Origin: Ampullaceana balthica
Taxonomy: Eukaryota > Mollusca > Gastropoda > Lymnaeidae
Direction of reading: 5' to 3'
NCBI GenBank assembly: GCA_944989445.1
Contig: CALYLW010001185.1
Span: 124,001 to 188,000 of the forward strand
Length of the DNA stretch: 64,000 nt
In this document: in pieces, positions 22,111 to 33,758 of the stretch
How the letters are laid out: each line of letters opens with the position of its first letter
How positions within the stretch are numbered: the stretch's first letter is position 1
The notes under the pieces: model-generated
Database searches by the model: none
Seen by the model: only the letters and a program-made list of their open reading frames with translations
What the model was told of the DNA's origin: nothing
Program-made: the position numbers and the translations under genes

Positions 22111-24400
22111 TGCTCAGTGGGCACGGGAGAGGTCAGGAGAGACAGAATGTGTGACAAGCTGTCAGAGAGGAGAGTGAAATAACACATGGCTATAGAACCG
22201 GCTTAACAAAGAATATAATATTATTAGGAATATAACACATAAGGTGTTTGACACGTTGAAAAAATGTAAAGAGAAAATATTAATAATACATACATTAAAC
22301 ACAAAAAAATAAAGCTTACAAAATACATTAGAACATTTTCATAAATAGTTTAAACATTTTTAAACGTCTTATCAACCGATGGAATTCGATATCTACTTTA
22401 TTGCTTTTTCTCTAAGGGATAAACTTCGTTGTTTCTTATTGTTTTCCGATAAGACATTGTATTGTGTGAATTCTATCAACCACCGTCTTGTTTTTTCTCC
22501 TAGCCCCCTTTTCTGCAAGTATTTGTTGCTGGATATTACCTTTTTATTTACCAAGTTAAATTTTAGATTTATATATTAGTTAAAATAGTGTGTGAAAATA
22601 AGATATAACATTTAAATGGTAAAAAAATGGTTTGGTACTCTTGACACAAAGGAGCGGTCAAATGAAGTTTATATCGGTGTAGAATTTCAAATGAATGATC
22701 AGATTTATATGTAGAAAGTTTGTTCTTGATCTACCCATTACTTCTGTGACCAATGATTCAATTATATCAATATAACTAATATAAGAGAAACCGATATTAA
22801 TGTATATTATTTTAACATAAGTTGTGCAATATTTTGTTAAATAATGTTTAAGGTATGAGTCTGCACAAAGCCTTCTGTTCATTTGGGATTTTTAAAAACC
22901 TTTTGATAAGTGACCTAGGAATCAGGCTGTTATTAGAATAGAAAACAGACACACTAAACTAAATGAATCAAGAACATTTTACATTTTCATATTAAACAGG
23001 TTTCCAATTTGTTTATAAATATGAACCACTTTTGGTTTAAATGTATTATATTTTTATAGTGAAATTTATATCACAACAAAAAAACAATCGAAATAAAATG
23101 TTGTTACTTTTACCACTTTATGGCGTTCGTTCTTTTGACTTCAAGCAGTTCCTTATAATATTACCTTACTATTTAGATGGTACGCCTTTTTAAATCATAA
23201 ATTTTGCAGAACATAATAACTAAATTTTCAATTTCATTCCCTTATGTACTAAATAAAAATAACTGATAGTATTTTTTTACAAAAAAACTCTACCACCCTC
23301 GTCACTCAAAAAAGCTAATATATATTCGACACTGCATCCTAAAACAATTGTAAGTAATACACTATTTGCAACAGCGTCTATAAGAAAATGGACATATGGC
23401 ATTTCCTACTATAATTTTAAAAAATAAATAAATAAATAAAATTTAAAAAAAGCAAAAGCTACTTAACCCATAGTGCCAATGAACTAAGCTATAAAGGTTA
23501 TAAATGAAATGTTCTTTTTTTAACACTATAAAGAAACAAAAGCTATCGTTTTAAAATTATTTCAATAAAAACACGGGCATCATTTTTAGACAATGAAAGA
23601 ATATAGAAAGCTGGCCACTTAAAAAAAGTTTTGTTACAAAGTACATCTACAGGACTACACATAACTCTTCATTTTAAAGTCTTTATGGGTGTTTTACCAT
23701 GGAAATAATATTAAAATATTTATATATGTGTCTCTGTATTTTACGATTTAAATTTAGGGCTTTTATGATATTCGTTTAATTTGAAAATTAAATTAAATTC
23801 CTTTTGTTTTGTTTTTGTTGTTCCATATTTCTGATAATAAGGCATTATATTTTGTAAATTATGTTCCATACCCACACACTAGATTTTGTCTCTGAAAAAT
23901 CTAGAAATTATATAATACCGCATTAAAATAAGATTCAACCGTCCGTTAATAAACGCACGTGTAACAAAGACTAACAAGTGATCTTCAAAATGGCATATGT
24001 CATTCCGACTAAAAATGAATGAACTTAACATGCTCAATTCGCAATACAAATTAATTAAGTGTTTTCAGGATCACTTTGTTAAGTTTTTCTATAATTATGG
24101 TAATACTTCCTTTTCTCTACCAAATTTTAAATTTTATAAGTATATATATAAAGCTTATGTAAACTTTTTTATCGTGTACATTTATTTCACACAGGCCGTC
24201 GCATTCCACATAAAATAAGCTAACTATAGTATTGTTTTTTTTAAATTAAATGTCTAAATATGAATCACAACAAAACAAAATTCGCAATTTCATTCACACA
24301 TGTAGGTAAAAATATGAATCCTATACTATGCATCGTGTAAAAATTGTAATACATATTTTAAACGATTCTATAATGTAAAGAAAGTAACAGTAAATTAAAC
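22111..24400. other. Gene-free region downstream of gene A
   Basis: 22195-22900 is collinear with 45920-47080 downstream of pseudogene B and contains the empty site of the Helitron at 45930. 23000-24240 is the inverted partner of 7850-8900. The short open frames at 22379 and 46643 are the same degenerate repeat, not a conserved gene. Confidence 0.55.
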
Positions 24401-24740
24401 AACCCCTTCAAATGAGAGTTTTTGAATACAAATCCCTTATATATGAGACAGAACTCAAAGTATTGCTATGTTCAATAAAACACGAAACACGTGACAAACA
24501 TTTGCAGACAGAAACCGACTGATCATTCCTTGCTGTACAACCGGTGAAGGGGTGTGTGATCATCGATGGCTGGCGTGAACTCAAGCAAGGGACACTTGAT
24601 TGTAAACAATAACAGGCACTACATTGAGTTATATAAAGATAAACTAAAAATTCATTAATTTAATTATGGTACATTCGATAAATTTGAAATTTTAATATGA
24701 TGCATGGTTAGGTGACATGAATCTATGAGCGAAAGTCAGG
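24400..24740 (+). repeat. Dispersed repeat R1, copy 2
   Basis: Shares ATAAACTAAAAATTCATTAA and GATCATCGATGGCTGGCGTG-type blocks with the other R1 copies. Confidence 0.65.
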
Positions 24741-24929
24741 TTGATATCAGTATGGGAAGTGTGTCATTTTAAAATTGTTTTCCGCCTGACCGCGAAATAC
24801 AGAGACCACGATAGACAAGACTTCGAAGTAAACATAAGAGATTTAAAAAGACTTTGTACCTTACAGCAAAAACCAAATATAAATGTTATAATACTATGAC
24901 AAAGTTCAGTTGGAAATGCGTATAGGAAA

Positions 24930-25165
24930 AAGTGCGCACCGTAATCACGAAATTAAAGATTTTTAGAAAGCGCACCACTCAAAATAAAGTCTTTTAAAAA
25001 AATACTGCACCAAAAGAATTGTTATGAACGTCTGCCTAAAGTTGTTCCATATGGAAATGACATTTTTATTTAGTTTTTCTTTCTTTGTCTCTACATTTTC
25101 CTTTTTTTTTAAATTTAAGACTTTCAGACAAAAAGGACGATTACAAACACTATACTAAAATAATC
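24930..25165 (-). repeat. Helitron-family-like dispersed repeat
   Basis: The reverse strand matches 6990-7260 and 5150-5470 (GTGCGCACCGTAAT at one end, TTTGTAATCGTCC at the other). Non-coding. Confidence 0.6.
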
Positions 25166-25234
25166 TGCAATTGCAATGTATTTCGCTTATATATTCACTG
25201 ATAAAATAGTGTGTTGTTATTATGTGTTTTTTTG

Positions 25235-26765
25235 TCATTACTGTGTGGCATTGTATGGCATCCGTCCATCCTCATGGGATGATGGCGTTTCCTCCTGCTC
25301 CTCTACCCCCCTTCCCCTTTCTCCTGGCCCTTTTCTCCTCGCTCTTGACTGTAAGGGAAGCTTCCGCGACTTGGATGCCCTCGCGTACTTTAGCCCGCCA
25401 GGAGGTGCGTTCCTCAGCAATGGTTTCCCACGTTTTATGGTCTATCTGCGCCAGACTCATGTCTTTCTTGCAGACATCCTTGAAGCGCAAGCAGGGGCGT
25501 CCTCTCTTCCGCCTACCAGTTGCCAGCTCACCGTAAAGCAGGGCTCTTGGAATGCGCTCCGAGTTCATCCTGCGGACATGTCCCAGCCACCGCAGGCGCC
25601 TCTCACTCAGGATTGAGTGCATGCTCAGCATATGACTCCTTCTGAGTACCTCGACATTCGTTATCTTGTCCTGCCACTTGATGTGCAGAATCCTGCGCAA
25701 GCATCGTAAGTGGAAGCTGTTGAGTTGCTTTGTTTGTTTGGCATAGGTCGTCCAGCACTCGCTGCCATAGAGGAGTGTGCTGAGCACGCAGGCCTGGTAC
25801 ACAGTGATTTTTGTCCTAGCAGTGAGCTGTGCATTGTTCCACACTCTTTTATTCAGCCTAGCCATTAATGATGAAGCCTTGCCGATTCTGGTTTCAATTT
25901 CCTTTTCTAGGGAGAGTGTGCTTGTGATGTTACTGCCAAGGTAGGTAAAATCATCGACGACATCCAAGGTGTTTCCCTCAATGGAGATTGCTGGGAAGCA
26001 GTCAGTTCCTTGTCTCATAATGTTGGTCTTTTTGAGGCTTATCGTTAGACCAAAATCTTTGCATGCCTCTGAGAACTTGTCGACCAATAATTGGAGACCT
26101 ATCTCTGAATGTGAGGTAAGGGCTGCGTCATCCGCGAAGAGCAGCTCTCTAATTAAAACATTTTCCACTTTTCTCTTTGCACGGATACGGCTGATGTTGT
26201 ACAGATTTCCATCCGCCCTGGTATGGATGTTTACACCCTCGAAACAGTCCTCGAATGCATGACGCAGTAGCATCGAGAAAAATATACCGAAGAGTGTTGG
26301 AGCCAGTACACAGCCCTGTTTGACTCCGCTACAGACTGGGAAGGGTTATGAGGTGGCACCATCGAAGAGCACTGTGCTGTGCATATTGGTGTGGAAGGAC
26401 TCGATGATGGAGAGAAGCCGCGGCGGGCATCCTATTTTTTCCAATATACGTAGCAGACCCTCGTGGCTGACCAGGTCAAAAGCCTTTGTTAGATCTATGA
26501 AGGCAACAAAGAGGGCTTTCTGTTGCTCCCGACATTTCTCTTGTAGCTGACGGAGTGAGAAGATCATGTCCATTGTTGACCGGCCAGCCCGAAAACCGCA
26601 TTGTGATTCTGGGTAGACATTTTGCGCCAGAATTTGCAGGCGTGCAAGGATCACTCTGGCAAAAGCCTTTCCCACAATACTCAGTAAGGAGATACCACGA
26701 TAGTTTTTGCAATCGCTGCGATCTCCTTTGTTCTTATAAAGCGTAACTATTTTGGCGTCTAAGTA
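25235..26765 (-). mobile_element. RTE-type LINE, 5'-truncated, one in-frame stop
   Basis: The minus strand encodes KNKGDRSDCKNYRGISLL, ESQCGFRAGRSTMDMIFSLR, FIDLTKAFDLV, GVKQGCVLAPTLF, FADDAALTSH, YLGSNITS, LLYGSECW and RLRWLGHVRRM, a near-complete RTE reverse transcriptase and C-terminal region. One stop (TAA at 26346-26348, where Glu is usual) interrupts an otherwise continuous frame from 26783 to 25272. The endonuclease is missing. The 3' end carries an ATGAGGATGGACGGATGCC motif that recurs at 48020 and, in part, at 27655 and 40620. This is the youngest-looking coding element in the window. Confidence 0.9.
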
Positions 26766-27054
26766 TATTAGTATAATGGCCATCTTTTGAAAGAAAGTCA
26801 GACTATGCGTAACCCAGTAACAACTGGTTACGCCACCTGCGGAATGCTACTGAAATTATCGTGTCTTCTTTGCCAGCTGTTCCGTATTTATTGAATTCCA
26901 TTTTCTAAGATATTTTATGGTGATATTATTACATTTACATATTATAGAAAGTGCACTAAAAAGAAGAAAATTGTATCATCATATCAATTTAGATTTAGTT
27001 TCGTATTACTGAGCTGATAAACTCGGGGAATGTAGTCTGCTATTGTTGACTTCC
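26766..27054. other. Short gene-free stretch
   Basis: AT-rich; nothing recognised. Confidence 0.5.
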
Positions 27055-27310
27055 ACGTGCATCACTCTGGAATTCACTCCCAGCCATCGATACAGATGAT
27101 ATATTGAGATAAACTAAAAATGCATTAATTTAATTACGGTACATTCGATCGATCTGAAATTTTGATACATTGCATCATCATTTAAGATCTACTTGTGGTA
27201 AAATTGTGAGATCTCTAGGACAATAAAAAGTGGTTAAATTTCACGTTATGATATTTGACGGATACAACATATAACATATAACATAAAACATACAAACAGT
27301 GTGACTTAAA
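27055..27310 (+). repeat. Dispersed repeat R1, copy 3
   Basis: The best match to copy 1: both contain GATCGATCTGAAATTTTGA and CAAACAGTGTGACTTAAAT. Followed by AT-rich sequence to 27430. Confidence 0.75.
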
Positions 27311-27429
27311 TAAAAGCGTGTACAAAAGGGTAAAACGTTTTTCATTAACAAAAAACATCTATTTGAAATCATTATATTCGGGTCTTTTGTTAATAACCTT
27401 TGCAAACTGTTGATACATTTTGCCATTGA

Positions 27430-27990
27430 CTTAAATCATCAAAGCGGGGGGAATAAACTCCCAAGCCCATGCACTGACATTTATTTATTTAGTGATCAGC
27501 ACGGGATTCTTTGAAAGAACTTAGAGCACAAGTTAAAACGTAGACTGGAAAGGCCGAAAAGATGCAGATGAAATATTGTGTTGTGATCACTTTATTTCAA
27601 GCCATTGCTACTAGCTATAATATTAGTTACTAATTGAGGTATGAGCGATGACATCCTCAGCGGACGATGTCGTTGACTCCTTCTCTTTCCCCCCCCCCGA
27701 CCTTTCTCCTGGCTCCTTTCTCTTCGCTCATAGCTTTAAGATGGCTTCCACAGATTGAGTGCCCTAACGCACCCTGGACCGCAAGAGGGTGCGCTCCAAA
27801 GCAATGGCTTCCTACGTTTTATTGTCGATGCGCGCAAGTAACATGTCTTTTTTGCAGACGTCCATGTATCGCAGACTACTAATTACTAATTATTACCAGT
27901 TATTGAGTTATGTTTTTTGTTTCACATTTATTTCTGGAATTTCCTATAAAAAAAATAAATTCAAAACACTATATCGCATCATCGCGGCTG
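27430..27990 (+). repeat. Extra copy of the F-box upstream block, with RTE tail inserted
   Basis: 27430-27640 and 27880-27985 align with the blocks at 28399-28920 and 50700-51270 (ACTCCCAAG/ACTGCCAAG, GTGTTGTGATC, TTACTAATTA, TTTATTTCTGGAATTTCCT). Between them, 27645-27890 is a 5'-truncated reverse-strand RTE LINE 3' end. This suggests a duplicated promoter region without its own exon. Confidence 0.65.
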
Positions 27991-28398
27991 GATTGCGAAG
28001 TCAATAGTGCGCTCGCCTCACAAGCTGTTGGGCGTGGGATCGATTCCACGTTAAAGCCACTATAAAAATGTTGATGAATGACTTCGCTAAGAAATTTCTC
28101 CGCTGACCTGGAGAGGGATGGGCGCCGCCAGGTCTATCAAGCCCGATAATGTTCTAATGGAAACATTAGAACTGAGAACGACTACGGATTATAACAACCA
28201 CGAGGTTATGGGATCGAAAAAAAAACCCCAAAAAATTTGAATCATCACATTTAAACTTACTAAACTTACTAATATATATGTTGGTATTATGGTTTGAATT
28301 GTTATTTAATTATTATATGTATGTTATGATCTCCATGTAAAGGCTCTGTAGACAGCGCTATAAAAATTATCAATTATTAGTATTATTATTATTATATA
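27985..28398 (+). mobile_element. tRNA-derived SINE with TTA-rich tail
   Basis: Head with A-box-like GCGGCTGGATTGCGAAGTC and B-box GGGATCGATTCCAC. The end has CTCCATGTAAAG, then CGCTATAAAAATTATCAAT and ATT repeats. That end also closes the LINE fragment at 35170-35500, so the two probably form a SINE/LINE pair. Confidence 0.65.
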
Positions 28399-28920
28399 AA
28401 GTTGAAAGCATGAGAACTGCCAAGTCCGTTCTCTGACGTTATTTTATGTATGATCAGCACAGGACTCCAGTAAAGATCCTATCTAAACAATTTGAAGTGT
28501 AAAAAGGTTACAAAGATACAGAAGAAAACATTTTTTTTTGTTATTTCTTTTGAAGCGATTGCTGCTAGCAATTAAACAACTTACTAATTACTAGTTATTA
28601 AATTTTGCTAAGGCTAATGTATCACGTTTACTCCCTGAAGATTATTCTTTCAAAACACCGTTTCGCATCATCCCATTTAAGCTTAGTCCCATAGCAAATT
28701 TAAAAGATCTCTTTGCTTTAAAAATGGGAATAAGTGGTCATAAAATATATTACATATTTTTATTAAAAACAATTACTCGTCAAGTTCCTTCGGCTTGATT
28801 AACCTGTAGCCCAAACATCTACTATAATTTATTTTTAATACAAAAGACAGGTAACACATATTGTTGACACCTAAAGTGTTGACACCCTTGACAGAAACCA
28901 GTTCTTGCCGCTGGTCGATA
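28399..28920 (+). promoter_or_regulatory. Conserved upstream block of pseudogene B
   Basis: Aligns along its length with 50700-51270 upstream of copy C, down to CTTGACAGAAACCAGTTC about 20 bases before the ATG. A 5' UTR/promoter role is inferred from position and conservation only. GACAG followed by AAACC could also be a splice acceptor for an upstream non-coding exon; GGTAAC/GGTAAG near 28850 and 51210 would be internal to that intron. Confidence 0.45.
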
Positions 28921-29115
28921 ATGCCACCCTCAAAGAGACTGAAGAGGAATCCTGATAAACAGCTAGAGACAAACAGCCCACGAGAATCGCATCAAACCTG
29001 CACTCTCGAAAAGGCACTACAACAACAAGCCCATTCGTGGACCCGTCTTTTTGCTGTTGTCTTAGGGAATATTTTCATGAGGCTTAGCGGTGTGTACAGA
29101 GTCTCCATGGCCAGG
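28921..29115 (+). pseudogene. Pseudogene B exon 1 (F-box start)
   Basis: Reads MPPSKRLKRNPDKQLE and LGNIFMRLSGVYRVSMAR before a GTAACG donor, phase 0. It is closely similar to C exon 1 (MPLSKRRKRVPEQLE, RNIFKRLSDVDRISMAR). The frame itself is open, but exons 2 and 3 are missing downstream, so it cannot make a full F-box. Confidence 0.8.
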
Positions 29116-29219
29116 GTAACGATTCTTGTGTATACTATTACCATTAAAGGACCACACAAATTGTTAAATTTGATTCTATTAGAAGCTATTACTCTAAATT
29201 CTAAATAAAAAGATATAAT

Positions 29220-29517
29220 TTTAAAGTATCAGTGATCATTGACCTAGAAAGACATCAGGAAATATTATTTACCTTTTAGCTCATCAAGAAATTGAATTTT
29301 ATGTTTTCCTTTCTATTAATTTAGGCTCAAAATAAGAATGTACAAAATGCAATAAGAATTAAGTAATTTAAAAATTAATGCAAAAAAAGTGTGTTGGATA
29401 TTCCGCAATATTGAATCAATTTTCTTATTTACATTTGAATTTACATTAGCAAAGACACTCCTTCTCGACTCAATATAACATCAGAACTACCAAGGTCACG
29501 TGATTACTGAATTAAAG
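29220..29517 (+). pseudogene. Pseudogene B deletion junction and exon 4 remnant
   Basis: After exon 1, sequence matching intron 3 of gene A (GTATCAGTGAT.ATTGACCTAGAAA at 3739 and 29226) follows within about 110 bases, so exons 2 and 3 are gone. Exon 4 survives only as 29451-29517 (KTLLLDS, then ITELK before GTAATC) with an in-frame stop. Confidence 0.75.
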
Positions 29518-29573
29518 GTAATCGTCAAACCAATTTTGTATCTAACCAGCTGATTTGTGTCTTTTTAAATCCC

Positions 29574-30533
29574 TTATATTAACTTCACCGTTTTTGTCAT
29601 GATCTCTCTCTCTCGTGATCTCTTGGTCGGTCTGGCGGAAAAACAAAAGTAAAAAAAAACCCTAGTTTCCGGGATGCTATCGAGCTGAAATTTTGCACAT
29701 AGACTCGTGTCACCTCAAAATGCATTGTATCAAAATTTCAGATCGATCTAATGTACCGTAATTAAAATAATGCACTTTTAGTTTATCTCTATGCAACTCT
29801 ATGTCACCGTCTGCTATAGTTCAATCCCTCGTGTCGCTGGAATTCAGTCAAGCCATCAATGACAACATCGTTTTACACCATAGAGAGTTCCGTCAGTTTC
29901 AGTCTGTAAATGTTGTCGCACTGCGTATATTACATTGAACATAACCAAAACTTTAAGTTCTGTCTCATATATAAGGAATTTATAGTCAAAAACTTAGTTT
30001 TTACGAGTTTGTTTAATTAAATCCCTTATATTTGCTTCACTGTATTCTCTCTCTCTCTCTCTCTTTTTCTCTCTCTCTCTCTCCCTCTCTATCTCTCTCT
30101 CTCTGTGTGTCTGTCATGGGTTCGCGGTCGGTCAGGCGGATAATCAAAAGCAAAAAATGACCCATTTCCCGTGATGCTATCGAGCAGAAATTTTGCACAT
30201 CGACTCGCGTCCCCTAACAATGCATTGTATCAAAATTTCAGATCGATCAAATGAACCGTAATTAAATTAATATACTTTTAGTTTTTCTCTATATAACTTT
30301 ATGACGCCGTCTGCTATTGTTCACCTCCACGTGTCGCTTGAGTTCAGTCCAGCCATCGATGACCACACACCCCCACTCCCGGTTTTACAGCAATCGGAGA
30401 TCAGTCAGTTCAGTCTTTAAATGTTTGTTGCGATTTGTGTATTATTTTAAACATATCAATACTTTCAGTTCTGTCTAATATATAAGTGATTTATAGTCAA
30501 AAACTTTGTTTTTACGGGGTTGTTTAATTTAGG
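29574..30533 (-). repeat. Two tandem R1 copies inserted in pseudogene B intron 4
   Basis: 29574-30003 and 30004-30530 are diverged direct copies, each starting AATCCCTTATATT, each with a CT-rich run, and both in reverse orientation to copy 1. Gene A has the uninterrupted site near 4262, which bounds the insertion. Confidence 0.75.
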
Positions 30534-30553
30534 CAATTAAAACTGTAGGTCGT

Positions 30554-30556
<3 letters not shown>

Positions 30557-30607
<51 letters not shown>

Positions 30608-30656
30608 ATTTCCAGTATATATATATATGTGATTATGTAATTTATATGTATAAGTA

Positions 30657-30715
<59 letters not shown>
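30557..30715. repeat. CT and TA microsatellites
   Basis: A TC run to about 30602, then a long TA run up to the hAT element. The same order occurs in gene A at 4296-4396, so these are paralogous positions. Confidence 0.9.
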
Positions 30716-30718
<3 letters not shown>

Positions 30719-31286
30719 GGCTGCGGAAATTAACCATTAATTTCTCGATTAATCGTTAAAAAAATGTTGCGATAAAATTATTTTTTAACGATTAATCGAC
30801 CCCTCTCTTAAAAATTATTGGAAGTCAAAAAGAAAACAAAATAATATTAAAAATAGCGCCGATAAATAATAAATTTGCTGACGATAACACGAACATTTTG
30901 GTTTTAAACTATTGACGGACGGGAATGTTCAAAATGTTGATAAAGTTTAACTACAATGTCATTCCTTGCCCATACCGTTTTGTGCATACCAGTTAGCTCA
31001 GTTCCATGTGAATGATTGTTCAGCTCGGCTGGTTATATTGTCAATTAGACCCGCTCATCACTGGAACCAATTAATGTCAACACACTTGTCTGTTTGCATA
31101 GTTGGTTAAAACATGACATAAAAGGAGACATTCCAGGTTTATTTAGATTTTAAAAAAAAAGTTTAATACGTGTTACTTATGATATCATAGATTTGAATTT
31201 TTGGGTTTAATCAAAATTAACGATTAATAAATCGTTAATTTTTCTAAAGTGAACCATTAAATTTAAGTTAGTGATTGACAGCCCTA
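30716..31286 (+). mobile_element. hAT element, B counterpart of 4397-5022
   Basis: Ends TAGGGCTG and CAGCCCTA with the TTAACGATTAAT-type inner repeats. It sits behind the same CT/TA tract as in gene A. No 8-bp duplication remains, probably because the TA tract has changed. No coding region. Confidence 0.8.
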
Positions 31287-31442
31287 ATAAACAATATATA
31301 AGCCCCAGTCACAGGTTGGTTGCAAAGATCCGTAACGCTATGATGTTATCTATTCAGTTTATATTTAAATGCATATACAAGTACAAGGCGCGCATCGGGA
31401 GGTGTGCAAATTCTAAAAATTCTAAAAAATGTCTTTAAAAGA

Positions 31443-32218
31443 TAGGGCTGCAAAAATTAACGATTAATTTCTCGATTAATCGTTAACAATTTAATCGACC
31501 CACCACTTATAATGTACTTGAAGTTAAAAAGTAAAATAGTTCGGCCGATAAATATAAACTAATTTCCGGACGATTACATGAACATTTTGGTTTTAAACTA
31601 TTTACTGAAGTGAATGTTAAAAACGTTGATAAAGGTTATTGTGTCAATTGAGAGAAATCGTTTGCCTACCATGCAATGTTCCCTCTAAGTCTAAGATTCG
31701 TTGGTTCGTCTGCAAAGTTTAAAAAATCGTGTGCAAAGTTGCACAACGTCGATTTTGTGTGCAATATTTTACCAAATTTGATGTGCGGTGATTCTAAACT
31801 CCTGTGTGGCGTCGGTCGAATATCTGCTCAGCCGAGCTGCTTAAAGGGAACATTGCTACCATGGTTCTAACATTTCGCTTACATATTACCTGCATACCAA
31901 ATATCCACTACAGTTTGGGAAACTTCAGCTAGGACAATCTAAAGCTAAGTGAACAATTGTTGGTTATATTGTCAATAAGACCTGCTCATCACTTGAACCA
32001 AATAATGTCAATACATTTGTCTGTTTGCATTGTTGGTTAAAAGATGTCATATAAAGAAGACATTCCAGTGTTATTTCGATTTTCGACAAGTACGTTTAAT
32101 AAATGCTACTAATGACACAATAAATGTCAATTTTTGGCTTTAATCGAAATTAGCGATTAATTAAACGTTAATTTTTCAAAAGTTAACGATTTATTAAAAT
32201 TAATCGTTAACAGCCCTA
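31443..32218 (+). mobile_element. hAT element, second copy, with nested MITE
   Basis: Starts TAGGGCTGCAAAAATTAACG and ends TTAATCGTTAACAGCCCTA. It is the same family as 4397-5022. A clear 8-bp duplication is not seen. The uninterrupted relatives of its host repeat (46110, 58800) confirm both borders within a few bases. Confidence 0.8.
31674..31855. mobile_element. MITE (CAATGTTCCC family), copy 1
   Basis: Inverted ends CAATGTTCCCTCTAAG and CTTAAAGGGAACATTG-type. Flanked by a perfect 8-bp duplication CTACCATG (31666-31673 and 31856-31863). 182 bp. A hAT-type MITE by duplication length. Sister copy at 42874. Confidence 0.85.
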
Positions 32219-32515
32219 AAAAATATTATATGACGTCATAGTTTTAGCTTATATTTTAATTTTAGAAAAGAGAGCGATGTAAAAAGAGGATTTGAGGATT
32301 TATAATTATAAAATACTTCGTGTACATTTCAGTAAATTTAATATTTCGTATTTATCAAACAAGGATAAGTTACTTTTTACCCCCCCCCAAAAAAAAAGTG
32401 GGTGCCTTAGGCGCCCTACAACCCCTACTATATATATAAATATATGTATATCTATACGAAACAAAAGGCAAAGCCCTGAATCAGTCACTCACTCACTTTC
32501 TCCTCTCTAATTCTC

Positions 32516-33718
32516 CCACTTACTGTGTAGGTAGATGCATGAAACTTTAGAATATTGTTGAGTATCCTCCCGCGTCGATAACTGGAGAAAAGAATTTTAA
32601 AATTCCCACTCATGGGGAGCTGGGGGCAAAAAAGATTTTCTCCTCATATGGGCTATATAAAACTGAATTAACAATTATTCGCCATCTGTCCATGTAGCTA
32701 GAAGCATGAAACTTTGGGCAGTTGTTTAAAAACACTCTCGTGATTGTAATAGGCAAAAGTTGTTTTTTTTAACTATTACTCCACGGGGGGCCATAATGTA
32801 GTTTTTTTTCGTATATTAAAACTGACTAACCACTTATTCTCCAACTAACCGTGTAGGTAGAAGCATGAAACTTTGGAAGGTTGTTGAGTACAATCTTACG
32901 ACGATAATTGGCGAAAAAGAATTTTAAAATTCCTCTTCATGAGGGGCTGGGAGCGCAAATGTACTTTTATCTTTAAATGAGCTATATAAAAACTTACTCA
33001 TCACTAACTCTCAAATTTCCCGTGCAGGGAATATATCCATCATGATCCAGATTGAAATAAACTGTTGTTTTGAACTTTACATCTTACACTGATAGGGCCC
33101 CCGGGTCCTTATTTCATTTTTAAAGCCATGATATAAAATTATTTTATTCATCCACCGGCCATTAAACATTGGGAAGTTTTTGAGTACGCTCCTGCGAAGG
33201 TTTTTGTCATAAAATTAAGTAAAACACCACTTAATAGGGACGCGGGGCCCGTCATGCCATTTTAAACATGGGTTATATAAATGTTGTTTTGAACAGTGAC
33301 TACTGGGTATATGGATGAATTATTGACCACATTTGATATTAAAAAACTAAAATTCTATAGGGTAATGAACTTCCAACGTCTGTTTCTTTGCGGCCAAGGC
33401 CCAAAATAATTTACTCGTAAACATTTAAAGCTTTTTTTGCCAAATTATTTTAAACAGTTTAATTAAAAATTAACAGGTATTCAATAATGGCCTAGATTGC
33501 AATTTTCAGGCCTTATGAGATATGCATATCCTGCACCCATTTTGCACGGGGACGCTCAATGTTATTTTATTCCCCATTTGATATTACACGGCCTTACAAA
33601 TATTGAAAAATAAGTATATCCATCATGATCCAGACTGAAATCAATTGGTGTTTGAATTGGTGTTACGCGGGTTCTCAAATCCTAATGTTCCGCTGCAAAT
33701 AGTGTGTATTTTCATTAA

Positions 33719-33758
<40 letters not shown>

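Larger units (their letters stand above)
31375..32480 (+). repeat. Helitron-family repeat split by a hAT insertion
   Basis: 31375-31442 (GGTGTGCAAATT) and 32219-32480 (TATATGACGTCATAGTTTT, GGCGCCCTACAACCCCTA) join to match 46080-46260 and, in reverse, 58670-58880. The hAT element 31443-32218 lies between. Confidence 0.65.

Noticed and set aside
22379..22579. Short frame conserved at 46643-46846 (MEFDIYFIA/MEFHIYFIA)
   Set aside because: The surrounding non-coding DNA is equally conserved because the segment is duplicated, and the frames diverge with a shift before their ends. Not evidence of a gene.
25176..26746. Plus-strand frames opposite the RTE LINE
   Set aside because: They are mirror frames of a clear minus-strand reverse transcriptase, with no recognisable domains of their own.
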